64,000 nucleotides of DNA from NCBI GenBank assembly GCA_937934115.1, contig CALHAH010000015.1, positions 62,001 through 126,000 on the forward strand, written 5' to 3'. The notes below the pieces were generated by a model. That model saw only the letters and a list, made by a program, of their open reading frames with translations, did no database searches and had not been told where the DNA came from. The position numbers and the translations under genes are program-made. Positions 8,726 to 17,036 of this stretch are shown here, piece by piece (the stretch's first letter is position 1; every line of letters begins with the position of its first letter). The DNA comes from an uncultured Thermoanaerobaculum sp. (GTDB taxonomy: Bacteria > Acidobacteriota > Thermoanaerobaculia > Thermoanaerobaculales > Thermoanaerobaculaceae).

Positions 8726-10234
8726 ATGGTGGTCATTGACGGTACGAACCTCACACTGGAGCACGTCCAAGAGGTGGCGCGAGGAGGCGCTCAGGTGCGC
8801 TTGGCGGCCGAGGCCCGGGCACGCATGCTGGCCCGCCGGCAGGGGATTGAGGCGAGGCTCGCGGCGGGCGAGGTCATTTACGGCGTCAACACGGGCTTTG
8901 GCCGCATGGCCGACGTGGTCATCCCCCCTGAAAGCCTGACCCAGCTGCAGCTGAATCTCCTGCGCTCCCATGCCTGCGGGGTGGGCGCCCCTTTCCCCAG
9001 GGAAGTGGTGCGGGCCATGTTGCTTTTACGGGCCAACGTGTTGGCTTCGGGGTATGCGGGTGTGCGGCCGGAGGTGGTGGAAAAGCTCCTGGAGCTTTTG
9101 AACGCCGGCGTGCACCCGCTGGTACCGTGCCAGGGCTCGGTGGGGGCTTCCGGCGATTTGGCGCCCCTGGCGCATTTGGCCCTGGTGCTGGTGGGGGAGG
9201 GTTTTGCCGAGTTCCGAGGTGAGGTTTTACCCGGCGACGAAGCGCTGCGGAAGGCGGGGATTGAGCCGCTTGTTTTGGCTCCCAAGGAAGGCCTCGCCCT
9301 CATCAACGGCACCCAAGCCATGGCGGCGGTGGGAACGTTGGCGCTTTTGGAAGCGGAAAAGTTGTGTGCGGCAGCCGACGTGGTGGCGGCCATGACGGTG
9401 GATGCCCTGGAAGGCACGGATGTGGCTTTTATCGAGGAAATCCACAAGGCCCGCCCACACCCCGGGCAAATGGCTTCAGCTGGAAACCTCTTCGCCCTGC
9501 TGGCCGGGTCGCAAATTAGGGAATCCCACCGTTCCTGCTCCCGTGTGCAGGATGCGTATAGCTTGCGCTGTACCCCCCAAGTGCACGGGGCCTGTCGCGA
9601 CGCGTTACGTCATTTGCGGGAAAAATTGGCGGTAGAGATCAACAGCGCCACCGACAACCCCATGGTGTTGGCCGACGGTCGGGTGGTTTCCGGCGGCAAC
9701 TTCCACGGGGCAGCTTTGGCCGCGGCCTTCGATTACGCTGCCATTGCCCTCACCGACGTGGCGTCCATATCGGAACGGCGGGCGGCGCGCCTTTTGACCC
9801 CTGAACAATCGGGTTTACCAGCGTTTCTGGTGGCAAAACCCGGCCTCAACTCTGGTTTCATGATGGCCCAAGTCACGGCAGCGGCTTTGGTTTCCGAGTG
9901 TAAGACCTTAGCTCACCCGGCAGCGGTGGACTCCATCCCCACCTCGGCGGGGCGCGAAGACCACGTGTCCATGGGGACCTGGGCGGCACGCAAGCTGGCC
10001 ATGATCGTAGAAAACCTGCGTTTTGTGTTAGCAGTGGAGTTTTTGGAAGCGGCGCAGGGCATCGAGCTGCGTAGGCCTTTGCGCTCCTCCAAAGCTCTGG
10101 AAAAGGCCTTGGCCACGCTGCGAGAGCAGGTGCCCTTTCTAGCAGAGGATCGTTTTTTGCACGCGGATATACTAAAGGCTGCTGCGGTCCTGGGGGAGCT
10201 GCATCCCGAAAGGCTTTTGACCGCGTCCGTTTAA
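8726..10234 (+). CDS. hutH: Histidine ammonia-lyase
   Basis: 502 residues. It would deaminate histidine to urocanate with the autocatalytic MIO cofactor, formed from the Ala-Ser-Gly in GSVGASGDLAPLAHL. Other signatures: YGVNTGFGRMADV at the N-terminus, SHRSCSRVQDAYSLRCTPQV and NSATDNPMV. The Ser-His-Arg and Arg-Cys-x-Pro-Gln context fits HutH better than phenylalanine or tyrosine lyases, though substrate cannot be proved from this. No hutU, hutI or hutG is found beside it, so the rest of the pathway lies elsewhere or the product has another use. Confidence 0.9.
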   Translation: MVVIDGTNLTLEHVQEVARGGAQVRLAAEARARMLARRQGIEARLAAGEVIYGVNTGFGRMADVVIPPESLTQLQLNLLRSHACGVGAPFPREVVRAMLLLRANVLASGYAGVRPEVVEKLLELLNAGVHPLVPCQGSVGASGDLAPLAHLALVLVGEGFAEFRGEVLPGDEALRKAGIEPLVLAPKEGLALINGTQAMAAVGTLALLEAEKLCAAADVVAAMTVDALEGTDVAFIEEIHKARPHPGQMASAGNLFALLAGSQIRESHRSCSRVQDAYSLRCTPQVHGACRDALRHLREKLAVEINSATDNPMVLADGRVVSGGNFHGAALAAAFDYAAIALTDVASISERRAARLLTPEQSGLPAFLVAKPGLNSGFMMAQVTAAALVSECKTLAHPAAVDSIPTSAGREDHVSMGTWAARKLAMIVENLRFVLAVEFLEAAQGIELRRPLRSSKALEKALATLREQVPFLAEDRFLHADILKAAAVLGELHPERLLTASV

Positions 10235-10245
10235 GGAGGTTTCGC

Positions 10246-12342
10246 GTGTCGTGGCTTAAAGAATTTGAGGCCCTCATTGCCGAGGGTAAGGGGCAGCACA
10301 TCGAGGAATTTTGGCTTTCCAAGCTGGAAGCGGGGCTAGACGACCCCGATCCCTTTTTGGCTGCCAATTTGGCCTTACGGCGGGCGGGCAAGAAGAAGGA
10401 CGCGCTCTTGCTTTTGGAACTGGCTTGGGAGCAGGCGCGGGAACAAAAGGCGTGGCGAGCGGTTCGTGCTTTTGCCGAAGAGTGCTTGCGCTTGGGGGTG
10501 GGGGACGCAACTAAGCTGCGGGCGGATTTGGAAGAGTCCATGCGGAAGCTTTGGGCAGGAAGACCCTCGTTGGAAAGCCTGTTGCGCTTTTTTGACCTTC
10601 GCCAGCACAAGAACCCCGTGGATGCTTGCGAGGAACTGGAAACCTGGCTCCGGCATGACGTGGGTGAGGTTTTTGCCATGGCAGGGCGTGGCCCCGGGCG
10701 AGTGGTGGAGGCCAACCCCAAGGTGGGGGTGCTGCGTTTGGACTTCGAAAAGGAGAAGAAAGTGCCGGTGCCCATTGGTGCGGCTTCCCGCTATTTGCTC
10801 CCTCTTCCGCCAGGTCACTTTTTGCGCCGCCGCTTGGAGGAGCCGCAAAAGCTGCGGCAGGAGCTTTTGGCTGACCCGCCAGCGGGATTGGTGGCGCTTT
10901 TGCGCTGCTACCCGCAACCCCTTACGGTGAGCGAAATTCGTGAGGCCGTTGGCCCACTCTTAGCCGACGCCGAGTGGGCTTCCTGGTGGAACAAGGCCAA
11001 GCAAGCCAAAGAGGTATTGGCGGAAGGCAAAGGGTCCAGCACCCGCTACCGAGCCGTCAGCCTGGGGAAGGCCGAGGAGGAGCTGGCGCAACGGTTTGCC
11101 CAAGCCCCCCTGGCGGAAAAGGTGGATTTAGCCCGGAGAGCCAAGCGGGGTACGCCCCAGGCCCAAGAAATGGTGCGGCTGCTTCTCGCGGAGGTGGCCC
11201 AGGCTGCCCCCGCTGATGCCTATGCCGCCATTGCTGCGGCCAAACGGTTGGGAGCTTCCGAAGAGGACCTGCAACAAGCTTGGGCTTCACTGCGCGCCCG
11301 GGTAGAACCACTGCAGCTTTTAGCGGCGCTTTCCGACGCCACCGACCGGGAGGCCGTACTGGCGGATTTGGTTAGCGAGGGTGCCTGGGAGAGCCTGGTG
11401 GCCTGGTTGGAGCGGGAAACCAACCCCAGGCTTTTGCGCTTTATGGCGGAAAATTTACTGGCGGCAGGACAGGAAGCGGCGCTCCAGAAGTTTCTAGCGC
11501 ACGTATTCTTGCACCCGGCGCGCTTTGCGGCGGCCTGGGTGTGGGCGCTGGAGCTGGAAGATGGCCCGGTGGCGCCCTTGGTGGCCGGAAAGAGGAGCGC
11601 TGCTGCCTTGCTGCGGCTTGTGGATGCCGGCGAGCGCAAGGAGTTTTCCCCTTACCGTGGGCGCATCCGCGCGCTCATAAGCCCTACCAGCTGGGTAGGG
11701 CAGGTACTGCGGGAGGAGCTCACCGAGGAGCTGGCCAAGAGGCTGTACCACATTCTTCAAAGCCCAGGTGTCTTGCGGGAGGAGCGAGCGTGGCTCAAGC
11801 GGGTTGTTCTCGCCCGTTTCCCGCAGCTGGCGGGCCAGCCAGCAGCTTCGGAAACCGTTCCCGCCTTATCCAAGACTGTTAGCTGGCTGCAGGAGCAGCT
11901 GGCCAATCTCTTGTACAAGGAAATCCCCGCCACTTTGAAGGCTATCCAAACGGCTCGGGAGGAAGGGGACTTGCGGGAAAACTTTGAGTACCACGCGCAA
12001 AGGGAAAGGCAAGAGCAGCTTTCATCTCGCGCTGCCAAGATCCAAGCCGACCTGGCCAAGGTGCAAATCATTAACCCGGCGCAAATAGATACAAGCCAAG
12101 TGCGAGTTGGCTGCCAAGTGGACTTAGAGAGCGAAGCTTCGTCGAAGCGGCGGCGGGTGGTGATCCTGGGGCCCTATGAGGCGAACCCCGAAGCCGGCAT
12201 CTTTTCGCACGCTTCGGAAGTGGGGCAAAGTCTTTTGGGCAAAAAAGAGGGAGAGCACGTGCAGTTGGACGGTGAAACCTACCGCATCGTGGGTATCGCG
12301 CCGGTGGATGAGGCGGCCGTTCCCACCCGGGAGGCGCTATGA
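10246..12342 (+). CDS. Very long GreA/GreB-type transcription elongation factor
   Basis: 698 residues, about four times normal GreA. Residues about 1-540 form an Ala/Leu-rich, mostly helical extension with no motif I recognise beyond a short beta-rich patch near 140-190. The C-terminal about 150 residues are Gre-like: a coiled coil with EEGDLRENFEYHAQRERQEQ (the acidic Asp/Glu pair at the coil tip that stimulates transcript cleavage is kept) and then an FKBP-like end with VILGPYEANPEAGIFSH and SLLGKKEGEHV. Chlamydial GreA is similarly about 700 residues, a known precedent. GTG 10246 has a perfect AAGGAGGT 5 nt upstream. It overlaps the next gene. Confidence 0.85.
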   Translation: MSWLKEFEALIAEGKGQHIEEFWLSKLEAGLDDPDPFLAANLALRRAGKKKDALLLLELAWEQAREQKAWRAVRAFAEECLRLGVGDATKLRADLEESMRKLWAGRPSLESLLRFFDLRQHKNPVDACEELETWLRHDVGEVFAMAGRGPGRVVEANPKVGVLRLDFEKEKKVPVPIGAASRYLLPLPPGHFLRRRLEEPQKLRQELLADPPAGLVALLRCYPQPLTVSEIREAVGPLLADAEWASWWNKAKQAKEVLAEGKGSSTRYRAVSLGKAEEELAQRFAQAPLAEKVDLARRAKRGTPQAQEMVRLLLAEVAQAAPADAYAAIAAAKRLGASEEDLQQAWASLRARVEPLQLLAALSDATDREAVLADLVSEGAWESLVAWLERETNPRLLRFMAENLLAAGQEAALQKFLAHVFLHPARFAAAWVWALELEDGPVAPLVAGKRSAAALLRLVDAGERKEFSPYRGRIRALISPTSWVGQVLREELTEELAKRLYHILQSPGVLREERAWLKRVVLARFPQLAGQPAASETVPALSKTVSWLQEQLANLLYKEIPATLKAIQTAREEGDLRENFEYHAQRERQEQLSSRAAKIQADLAKVQIINPAQIDTSQVRVGCQVDLESEASSKRRRVVILGPYEANPEAGIFSHASEVGQSLLGKKEGEHVQLDGETYRIVGIAPVDEAAVPTREAL

Positions 12343-13061
12343 GTGCCCCGCTTTTGGCACCCCACCGCTCGGTTCGGCGCTTCAAACCGGATCCGGTGCC
12401 CCAGGAGGTTTTGCTGGCGATTTTGGCTGAAGCGCAGCGGGCACCCACGGATGCAACGGCGCAAATGTACTCGCTGGTGCGCATCACGGATCGGGATTTG
12501 CGGTTGGCGATTTCCCAAGCCTGTGGCGGCGTGCCCCCCATGGAGTCCGCCCCCGAGTTCTTCTTGGTATGCGCCGATCTTTACCGTCTACGAGCGCTTT
12601 TGCACTTGGAGGGCTTGCCTTTTGGCAATTTCCCCCATATTGGCCTGCACTTTGCTACCGTGGATGCTAGCCTGGTGGCGCAGCGTTTGATGGACGCCGC
12701 GGAAGCGGCGGGCTTGGGTGTTTGCCCCATCGGGGCCATCGTCAACGGCATTGCTGCAATTCCGGGGTTGTGCCACCTACCGCCGCTGGTCATGCCGCTT
12801 TTTGGTGTGTGCGTGGGCTACCCGGACGAGGATCCACCGTTGAGGCCGCGACTGCCCTTGTCGTTGGTGCTTCACGAAAACACGTACCGCATCCCTGATG
12901 CGGAAGAGCTGCGGCCCGCGGCTACCTTTATGAATCCGATTACCAGAAGCGGCTCGTGGCTTTCGGTTTTGGCCCGTTACTTTGCCGCCGGCGGGGTCAT
13001 GGAAGAGCGGGAGGCGGGCCTTTACGCCACGTTGCAGCAACAGGGGTTTTCTACCCGGTAG
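12339..13061 (+). CDS. Nitroreductase-family NAD(P)H:flavin oxidoreductase
   Basis: 240 residues, ATG overlapping the Gre stop (ATGA). The N-terminal HRSVRRFKPDPVPQEVL and AQRAPTDATAQMYSLV are the FMN-binding signatures of the NfsA/NfsB superfamily, and GLGVCPIGAIVNG is the usual middle glycine-rich segment. Length and the lower-similarity C-terminus fit the NfsA-like (NADPH) branch. The enzyme would be soluble, dimeric and FMN-dependent; physiological substrate unknown. It belongs to the same transcription unit as the Gre-like gene by overlap. Confidence 0.85.
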   Translation: MSAPLLAPHRSVRRFKPDPVPQEVLLAILAEAQRAPTDATAQMYSLVRITDRDLRLAISQACGGVPPMESAPEFFLVCADLYRLRALLHLEGLPFGNFPHIGLHFATVDASLVAQRLMDAAEAAGLGVCPIGAIVNGIAAIPGLCHLPPLVMPLFGVCVGYPDEDPPLRPRLPLSLVLHENTYRIPDAEELRPAATFMNPITRSGSWLSVLARYFAAGGVMEEREAGLYATLQQQGFSTR

Positions 13062-13066
13062 GCGGC

Positions 13067-13072
13067 TATACT
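13067..13072 (+). promoter_or_regulatory. Putative -10 box for surE, spacing fits a leaderless mRNA
   Basis: TATACT is followed by six bases (TCCCCC) and then the GTG start of surE. No ribosome-binding sequence lies between. No good -35 is seen at the expected distance. Confidence 0.4.
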
Positions 13073-13078
13073 TCCCCC

Positions 13079-13834
13079 GTGGTGCGCATTTTGGTAAGCA
13101 ACGACGACGGTTACCACTCCGAAGGCATTCACGTGCTTGCCGATGCCCTGGAGGTTTTGGGTGAGGTGTGGGTGGTCGCCCCCGATCGCGAAAACTCTGC
13201 CGTGTCCCACGCCCTCACGTTGCAGAGGCCTTTGCGCCTCACCCGCTTGGCCGAACGCCGCTACGCCGTGGACGGCACCCCCACCGATTGCGTGACGTTG
13301 GGGATTTGCACGGTGATGAAAGACCGCCCGCCTGACCTGGTGGTTTCGGGGATCAACTTCGGTGCCAACATGGGTGACGACGTGCACTATTCGGGTACGG
13401 TTTCCGCTGCCTTTGAGGCCGCGATCATGGGGATCCCGGCCATTGCCGTATCGCAAGTTTTGGGGGAGCACTTTTCCTTTGTGCCCGCCGCCCATATGGC
13501 TCGCCATTTGGCTTTGCGGGTGCTCGCACGCGGTTTGCCACCGGGTACCTTGCTCAACGTCAACGTCCCACCGCAACCGCCCAAGGGCCTGCGCTTTACC
13601 CGTTTGGGTAAGCGTCGGTACACCGAAGGGGTGGTGGAGGATACCGACCCCCGGGGGCGGGTATGCTACTGGATCGGTGGGGGCGACCCGGTTTGGGAGC
13701 GAATTCCCGGTACCGATTTCATGGCCGTGGCGGAAGGCTTTGCCTCCGTTACCCCCCTGCAATTGGATATGACCCACGAGGGCTTGTTACGGGATTTGGA
13801 AGCGGAAGCGGCCAGTTGGGATTTGCCGTCGTGA
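13079..13834 (+). CDS. surE: 5'/3'-nucleotidase SurE (survival protein)
   Basis: 251 residues. SurE hydrolyses nucleoside monophosphates and is tied to stress survival. The N-terminus ILVSNDDGYHSEGIHVLADA contains the metal-binding Asp-Asp, and VSGINFGANMGDDVHYSGTV gives the conserved Ser/Asn metal ligands and phosphate loop. GTG 13079 (or the adjacent GTG 13082) starts the conserved strand directly; earlier in-frame starts fall inside the nitroreductase gene. It is followed by pcm with a 4-nt overlap, the classical surE-pcm pairing. Confidence 0.93.
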   Translation: MVRILVSNDDGYHSEGIHVLADALEVLGEVWVVAPDRENSAVSHALTLQRPLRLTRLAERRYAVDGTPTDCVTLGICTVMKDRPPDLVVSGINFGANMGDDVHYSGTVSAAFEAAIMGIPAIAVSQVLGEHFSFVPAAHMARHLALRVLARGLPPGTLLNVNVPPQPPKGLRFTRLGKRRYTEGVVEDTDPRGRVCYWIGGGDPVWERIPGTDFMAVAEGFASVTPLQLDMTHEGLLRDLEAEAASWDLPS

Positions 13835-14481
13835 GCCAAGCTCCCTTGCCCGTGCCGCTTTTGCAACTGTTGGCCAAGCTCCGGGCGCAAGGCATAAGCG
13901 ATGAGCGGGTGCTCCAGGCTTTAGCTTCCACGCCGCGTGAGCTTTTTCTCCCTGAGCCCCTGCGTCCCCGGGCCTGGGAAGATTTTGCCTTTGAAATCGG
14001 ATACGGGCAAACCATTTCTCAGCCTTCGGTGGTGGCGCGAATGACGGCGTTGGCGCACGTGAGGCCTCAGGACCGGGTTTTGGAAGTGGGGACTGGCTCT
14101 GGGTTTCAAGCCGCGGTTTTGGCTCGGCTCGCCCGTTTTGTGTTCACGGTGGAGCGCATCCCGCAACTGGCAGTTCAGGCGCGCCGTCGGTTGGCGGCGC
14201 TGGGGTTGGCCAACGTCACGGTACAGGTGATGGATGGCAGCTTGGGCTGGCGGGCCCACGCTCCCTACGACGTGATCTTGCTTACCGCCGCGTGCCCTTC
14301 TGTGCCTCGGCCGCTGGTGGAACAGCTGGCCCCCCATGGTCGTTTGGTGGCGCCGGTGGGAGATTTGCGGCGGCAGGAGCTGGTGCGGGTGGTGCGCAAC
14401 GAACAGGGGTTTATAAGCGAATCCTTTGGCCCTGCGACCTTTGTGCCGTTGGTGGGGAAGGAAGGTTTTGCCCTGCGGTAA
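13831..14481 (+). CDS. pcm: Protein-L-isoaspartate O-methyltransferase
   Basis: 216 residues, GTG overlapping the surE stop. It methylates isoaspartyl residues in aged proteins using S-adenosylmethionine, starting their repair. Family marks: FEIGYGQTISQPSVVARMT near the N-terminus, VLEVGTGSGFQAAVLA for the SAM-binding motif I, and a C-terminal LVAPVGDLRRQELVRV. The surE-pcm coupling is conserved in many bacteria and points to a shared damage/stationary-phase role. Confidence 0.93.
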   Translation: MSQAPLPVPLLQLLAKLRAQGISDERVLQALASTPRELFLPEPLRPRAWEDFAFEIGYGQTISQPSVVARMTALAHVRPQDRVLEVGTGSGFQAAVLARLARFVFTVERIPQLAVQARRRLAALGLANVTVQVMDGSLGWRAHAPYDVILLTAACPSVPRPLVEQLAPHGRLVAPVGDLRRQELVRVVRNEQGFISESFGPATFVPLVGKEGFALR

Positions 14482-14528
14482 GGCGTTTTTTCTGCCGAAG
14501 GCTTGCCTTTTGACGTGCTCAATCGCCC

Positions 14529-15503
14529 CTAAAACAACCCCACGCCCCACAAGTCGTGGAGGTGGAGCACGCCGAGCACCCTTTTTTTGTCGTCGGTCAC
14601 AATCACCGAGGTAATGCGCCGGGTTTCCAAAAGCCGTAAGGCTTCAGTGGCCAGGTGGCTTGGCGGGATGGTAACCCCACCGGGGTGCATGGCCTCCCCG
14701 GCGGTGAGCTGCAACGGGTTGGGGTGGCGTTCCATGAGGCGGCGGAGATCCCCGTCCGTGATGACTCCCAAGAGTTGGCCTTCGCTGTCCTGCACGGTGG
14801 TAACGCCCAAGCCCTTGCGGGACATCTCGTAAATCACGTCCTTCATGGGTGTGTCTGGCAAGACCTTGGGAACTTGCTCGCCCTTGTGCATGAGCTCGCC
14901 CACCGTGAGCAAGCGCTTACCCAGGCGTCCCCCAGGGTGCAGGCGGGCGAAATCCTCGGGAGAAAAGCCCTTGCGCACCGAAACCGCCATGGCCAAGGCA
15001 TCGCCCAAGGCCAAAGCAGCGGTGGTGGAGGCGGTGGGCGCTAAGTTGTGGGGACAAGCTTCCCGGTCTACCCACAGGCAAAGGTGCACATCGGCATGAC
15101 TGGCAAGGGAAGACGCAGGGTTTGAGGAAACGCCAATGAGCTTGATGCCTAAACGCTTTAAAAGCTCCACCAGGCGGATGATTTCTTCAGTTTCCCCGGA
15201 GTTTGACACCGCCACCACCACATCCTCGGGCGTGACCATGCCTAAATCCCCGTGAATGGCCTCGGCGGGGTGGAGGAACAGGGCAGGAGTGCCGGTGGAA
15301 GCCATGGTGGCCGCCAGCTTGCGGCAGATAATCCCGGACTTCCCCATGCCGGTCCAAACCACGCGCCCAGGACAGGCGCAAATCAGCTCCACTGCTTCCA
15401 GAAAAGATGCGTCAAGCTTGTCCCGCAAACGCAGGATGGCTTCTGCTTCGGTGGTAAGCACCTCCTTCGCCAGCTCCAGCGACACCTTGCCTCCCGGTGG
15501 CAT
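14529..15503 (-). CDS. kdsD: D-arabinose-5-phosphate isomerase (SIS + two CBS domains)
   Basis: 324 residues. It interconverts ribulose-5-phosphate and arabinose-5-phosphate, the first step to Kdo of LPS. The SIS domain shows VVWTGMGKSGIICRKLAATM, GDLGMVTPEDVVVAVSNSGE and ASTTAALALGDALA; the two C-terminal CBS repeats start near residues 205 and 270 (PMKDVIYEMSRKGLGVTTV and ATEALRLLETRRITSVIV). The architecture is that of KdsD/KpsF/GutQ. Its presence implies a Gram-negative envelope with Kdo. It faces the pcm gene end to end and is divergent from the ABC transporter ruin. Confidence 0.92.
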   Translation of the reverse strand: MPPGGKVSLELAKEVLTTEAEAILRLRDKLDASFLEAVELICACPGRVVWTGMGKSGIICRKLAATMASTGTPALFLHPAEAIHGDLGMVTPEDVVVAVSNSGETEEIIRLVELLKRLGIKLIGVSSNPASSLASHADVHLCLWVDREACPHNLAPTASTTAALALGDALAMAVSVRKGFSPEDFARLHPGGRLGKRLLTVGELMHKGEQVPKVLPDTPMKDVIYEMSRKGLGVTTVQDSEGQLLGVITDGDLRRLMERHPNPLQLTAGEAMHPGGVTIPPSHLATEALRLLETRRITSVIVTDDKKRVLGVLHLHDLWGVGLF

Positions 15504-15574
15504 TGTACTGGAACTTCCCTTGCGAAGGCCTTGACTCTTTGCGGATATGAAGAAAGCCCCGCACGAGGCACCGA

Positions 15575-15787
15575 CCGCTTGTGCAAGCCCTGCGTATGCC
15601 GGAGAACGCCCACCCCACCGGCCATTGGGATCGCAAAAGCGCCGAAGAAATCCTGGATTTGCGGCAGGCTTTGCCCCGGCGGTTTGGCAAAACCATGCTC
15701 CCGGTCACCCACGACCCCAAAACCGCAGCACCTGCCGCGGTGGTTTTGCCCTTGGGAAAGGGCGTTTTGGTGGAAGCGTACCCATGA
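15575..15787 (+). pseudogene. Remnant of a LolD/MacB-type ABC ATPase (3' end only)
   Basis: The frame encodes PTGHWDRKSAEEILDL, then RRFGKTMLPVTHDPKTAA and a terminal LPLGKGVLVEAYP. This is the Walker B-distal to H-loop end of a MacB/LolD-type ATPase, where intact proteins read PTGNLD and VTHDP. The Walker A, Q-loop and signature motif are missing upstream: only about 70 nt separate it from kdsD. Several substitutions break conserved positions. Its stop overlaps an ATG (15784) of the permease ruin, so the ancestral ATPase-permease overlap is still visible. Confidence 0.8.
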
Positions 15788-16695
15788 GCTGGCGGCGGCT
15801 GGTTTGCGCCCACGGGCGTGGCAACAAGCTTTGCACGCTCTTGATGCTGGGGTCCTACGCCGTGGCCTTTTTTCTCTTTTGCGTTCCCGTGGCAGTGCGG
15901 CATGCTTTTTACCAAGGGGTGGAGGTGGCGGGGCGGATCCCTTGGAGCCAGCGCCTCCCCAGTCGCCTCACCGTCTTCCCTGGGGTTGGGGAGTTTAACG
16001 TGCGCGCCCTGTACCGTGGCGGCGGTGAACGTGAACGGGATGACACCACCGAGTTTTGGTTTCATCAAAAGCACTTGGGAGCGCGGGCAAGGAGCTCCTT
16101 TCGGGGCTTGGTGGGTTTTTACCCGGTCAAGGTCAGGAAACCTGAGGACGCTGCGAGGTTGCGCAAGCCATGGATGCTCGCTTGGCCAACTCCCCGTGGA
16201 AAAGCCGCACCGAGCCAGAACGGGCCTTTGCCGCTTCGTTCGTGAAACAGCCGGCTAACAGTGAGCTACTCCTTTTGGTCGTTGGCAGCGTGGTGTTTGC
16301 GACGTTGCTTTTGGTAGCAACGCCCAGGCCTTGGCGGCTGGGGAACGCATCACCGGGCTTGGGGTGAAAAATTTTTTGCTTTTCGGACGTTAGCTTGGCT
16401 TTTTTGATCCTCCTGGAAAGCGTCAGTCCCTTCCCGTGTGGTGGCGGCGCTTGCGCTAGCGGGTTCGGTGGCGGTGTTTGTGGCCATGCTGGGCGTGACC
16501 TACGGTTTCCGTGGCGTGCCCACCTCCACCGTGAACTGGCAAACATCTTCCCCAGTAAGCTTTACCTTCCAGGTAACGCCCAAGTTGGCGGCCTTGGGGG
16601 TGCTGTTGGCCCAGGCTTTTGGTTTTGCTGGCGGTCTGCCGTCGGTCATCCGCGCTGCCCGCTGGCCCGTGGCCCAAGTCTTGCGGCAGCGTTAA
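15784..16695 (+). pseudogene. Decayed FtsX/MacB-type ABC permease
   Basis: Pieces of one permease appear in successive frames. Frame 1 from 15784 gives NKLCTLLMLGSYAVAFFLF and VRHAFYQGVEVAG, the first membrane helix and start of the periplasmic domain, followed by a shortened region. From about 16170 the third frame gives DARLANSPWKSRTEPERAFA and LLLLVVGSVVFATLLLVA, the second helix. From 16438 frame 1 returns with the last helices and AGGLPSVIRAARWPVAQVL, the typical C-terminus. At least two frame changes and internal deletions separate them. It ends overlapping the stop of the convergent small gene. Confidence 0.8.
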
Positions 16696-17003
16696 GGCTG
16701 GTTCTCGTGCCTTTCCTTTTCTGGTGCTCCGGCTTCCACTTTTTGGGCTACGTCTTCACCATCCATGGTTTCATAAGTGACCGTAACGGCTTCCCCTACC
16801 TTCAAATCAGACAGCCGGATGCGCTTGCCTGACTTGGTGATTTCCGCGTTTTCTCCGAGGATGAAAGTTTTCTCGATGGAGCCCCGTTTGACCGTGAAGG
16901 TGCGCGTGGCGACCTTGGTAATGGTTCCGGAAAAATGTGCGGCCATGGCGGTGGTGGCCAGCAAAAGCCCCAAAAGCCATGCCCCCACAACCCGTGCGTT
17001 CAT
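16692..17003 (-). CDS. Small exported protein with a DUF5666-like beta domain
   Basis: 103 residues. A cleavable signal peptide is likely (hydrophobic core WLLGLLLATTAMA ending near residue 20). The mature part alternates hydrophobic residues (HFSGTITKVATRTFTVK, KVGEAVTVTYE) as in small OB-like or DUF5666-type periplasmic domains, with a charged tail. ATG 17003 has AAGGAGGT at the correct distance; a GTG two codons upstream is less well placed. No function can be assigned. It lies 33 nt downstream of the kinase gene and is probably cotranscribed or follows it. Confidence 0.7.
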   Translation of the reverse strand: MNARVVGAWLLGLLLATTAMAAHFSGTITKVATRTFTVKRGSIEKTFILGENAEITKSGKRIRLSDLKVGEAVTVTYETMDGEDVAQKVEAGAPEKERHENQP

Positions 17004-17036
17004 AGGCACCTCCTTTAGTGGGAAGCATACTGCGAC

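Noticed and set aside
15547-15783. Frame from 15547 running into the permease ruin as one gene
   Set aside because: Its first 79 codons are the wrong frame of the ATPase remnant; only text after 15784 is permease-like.
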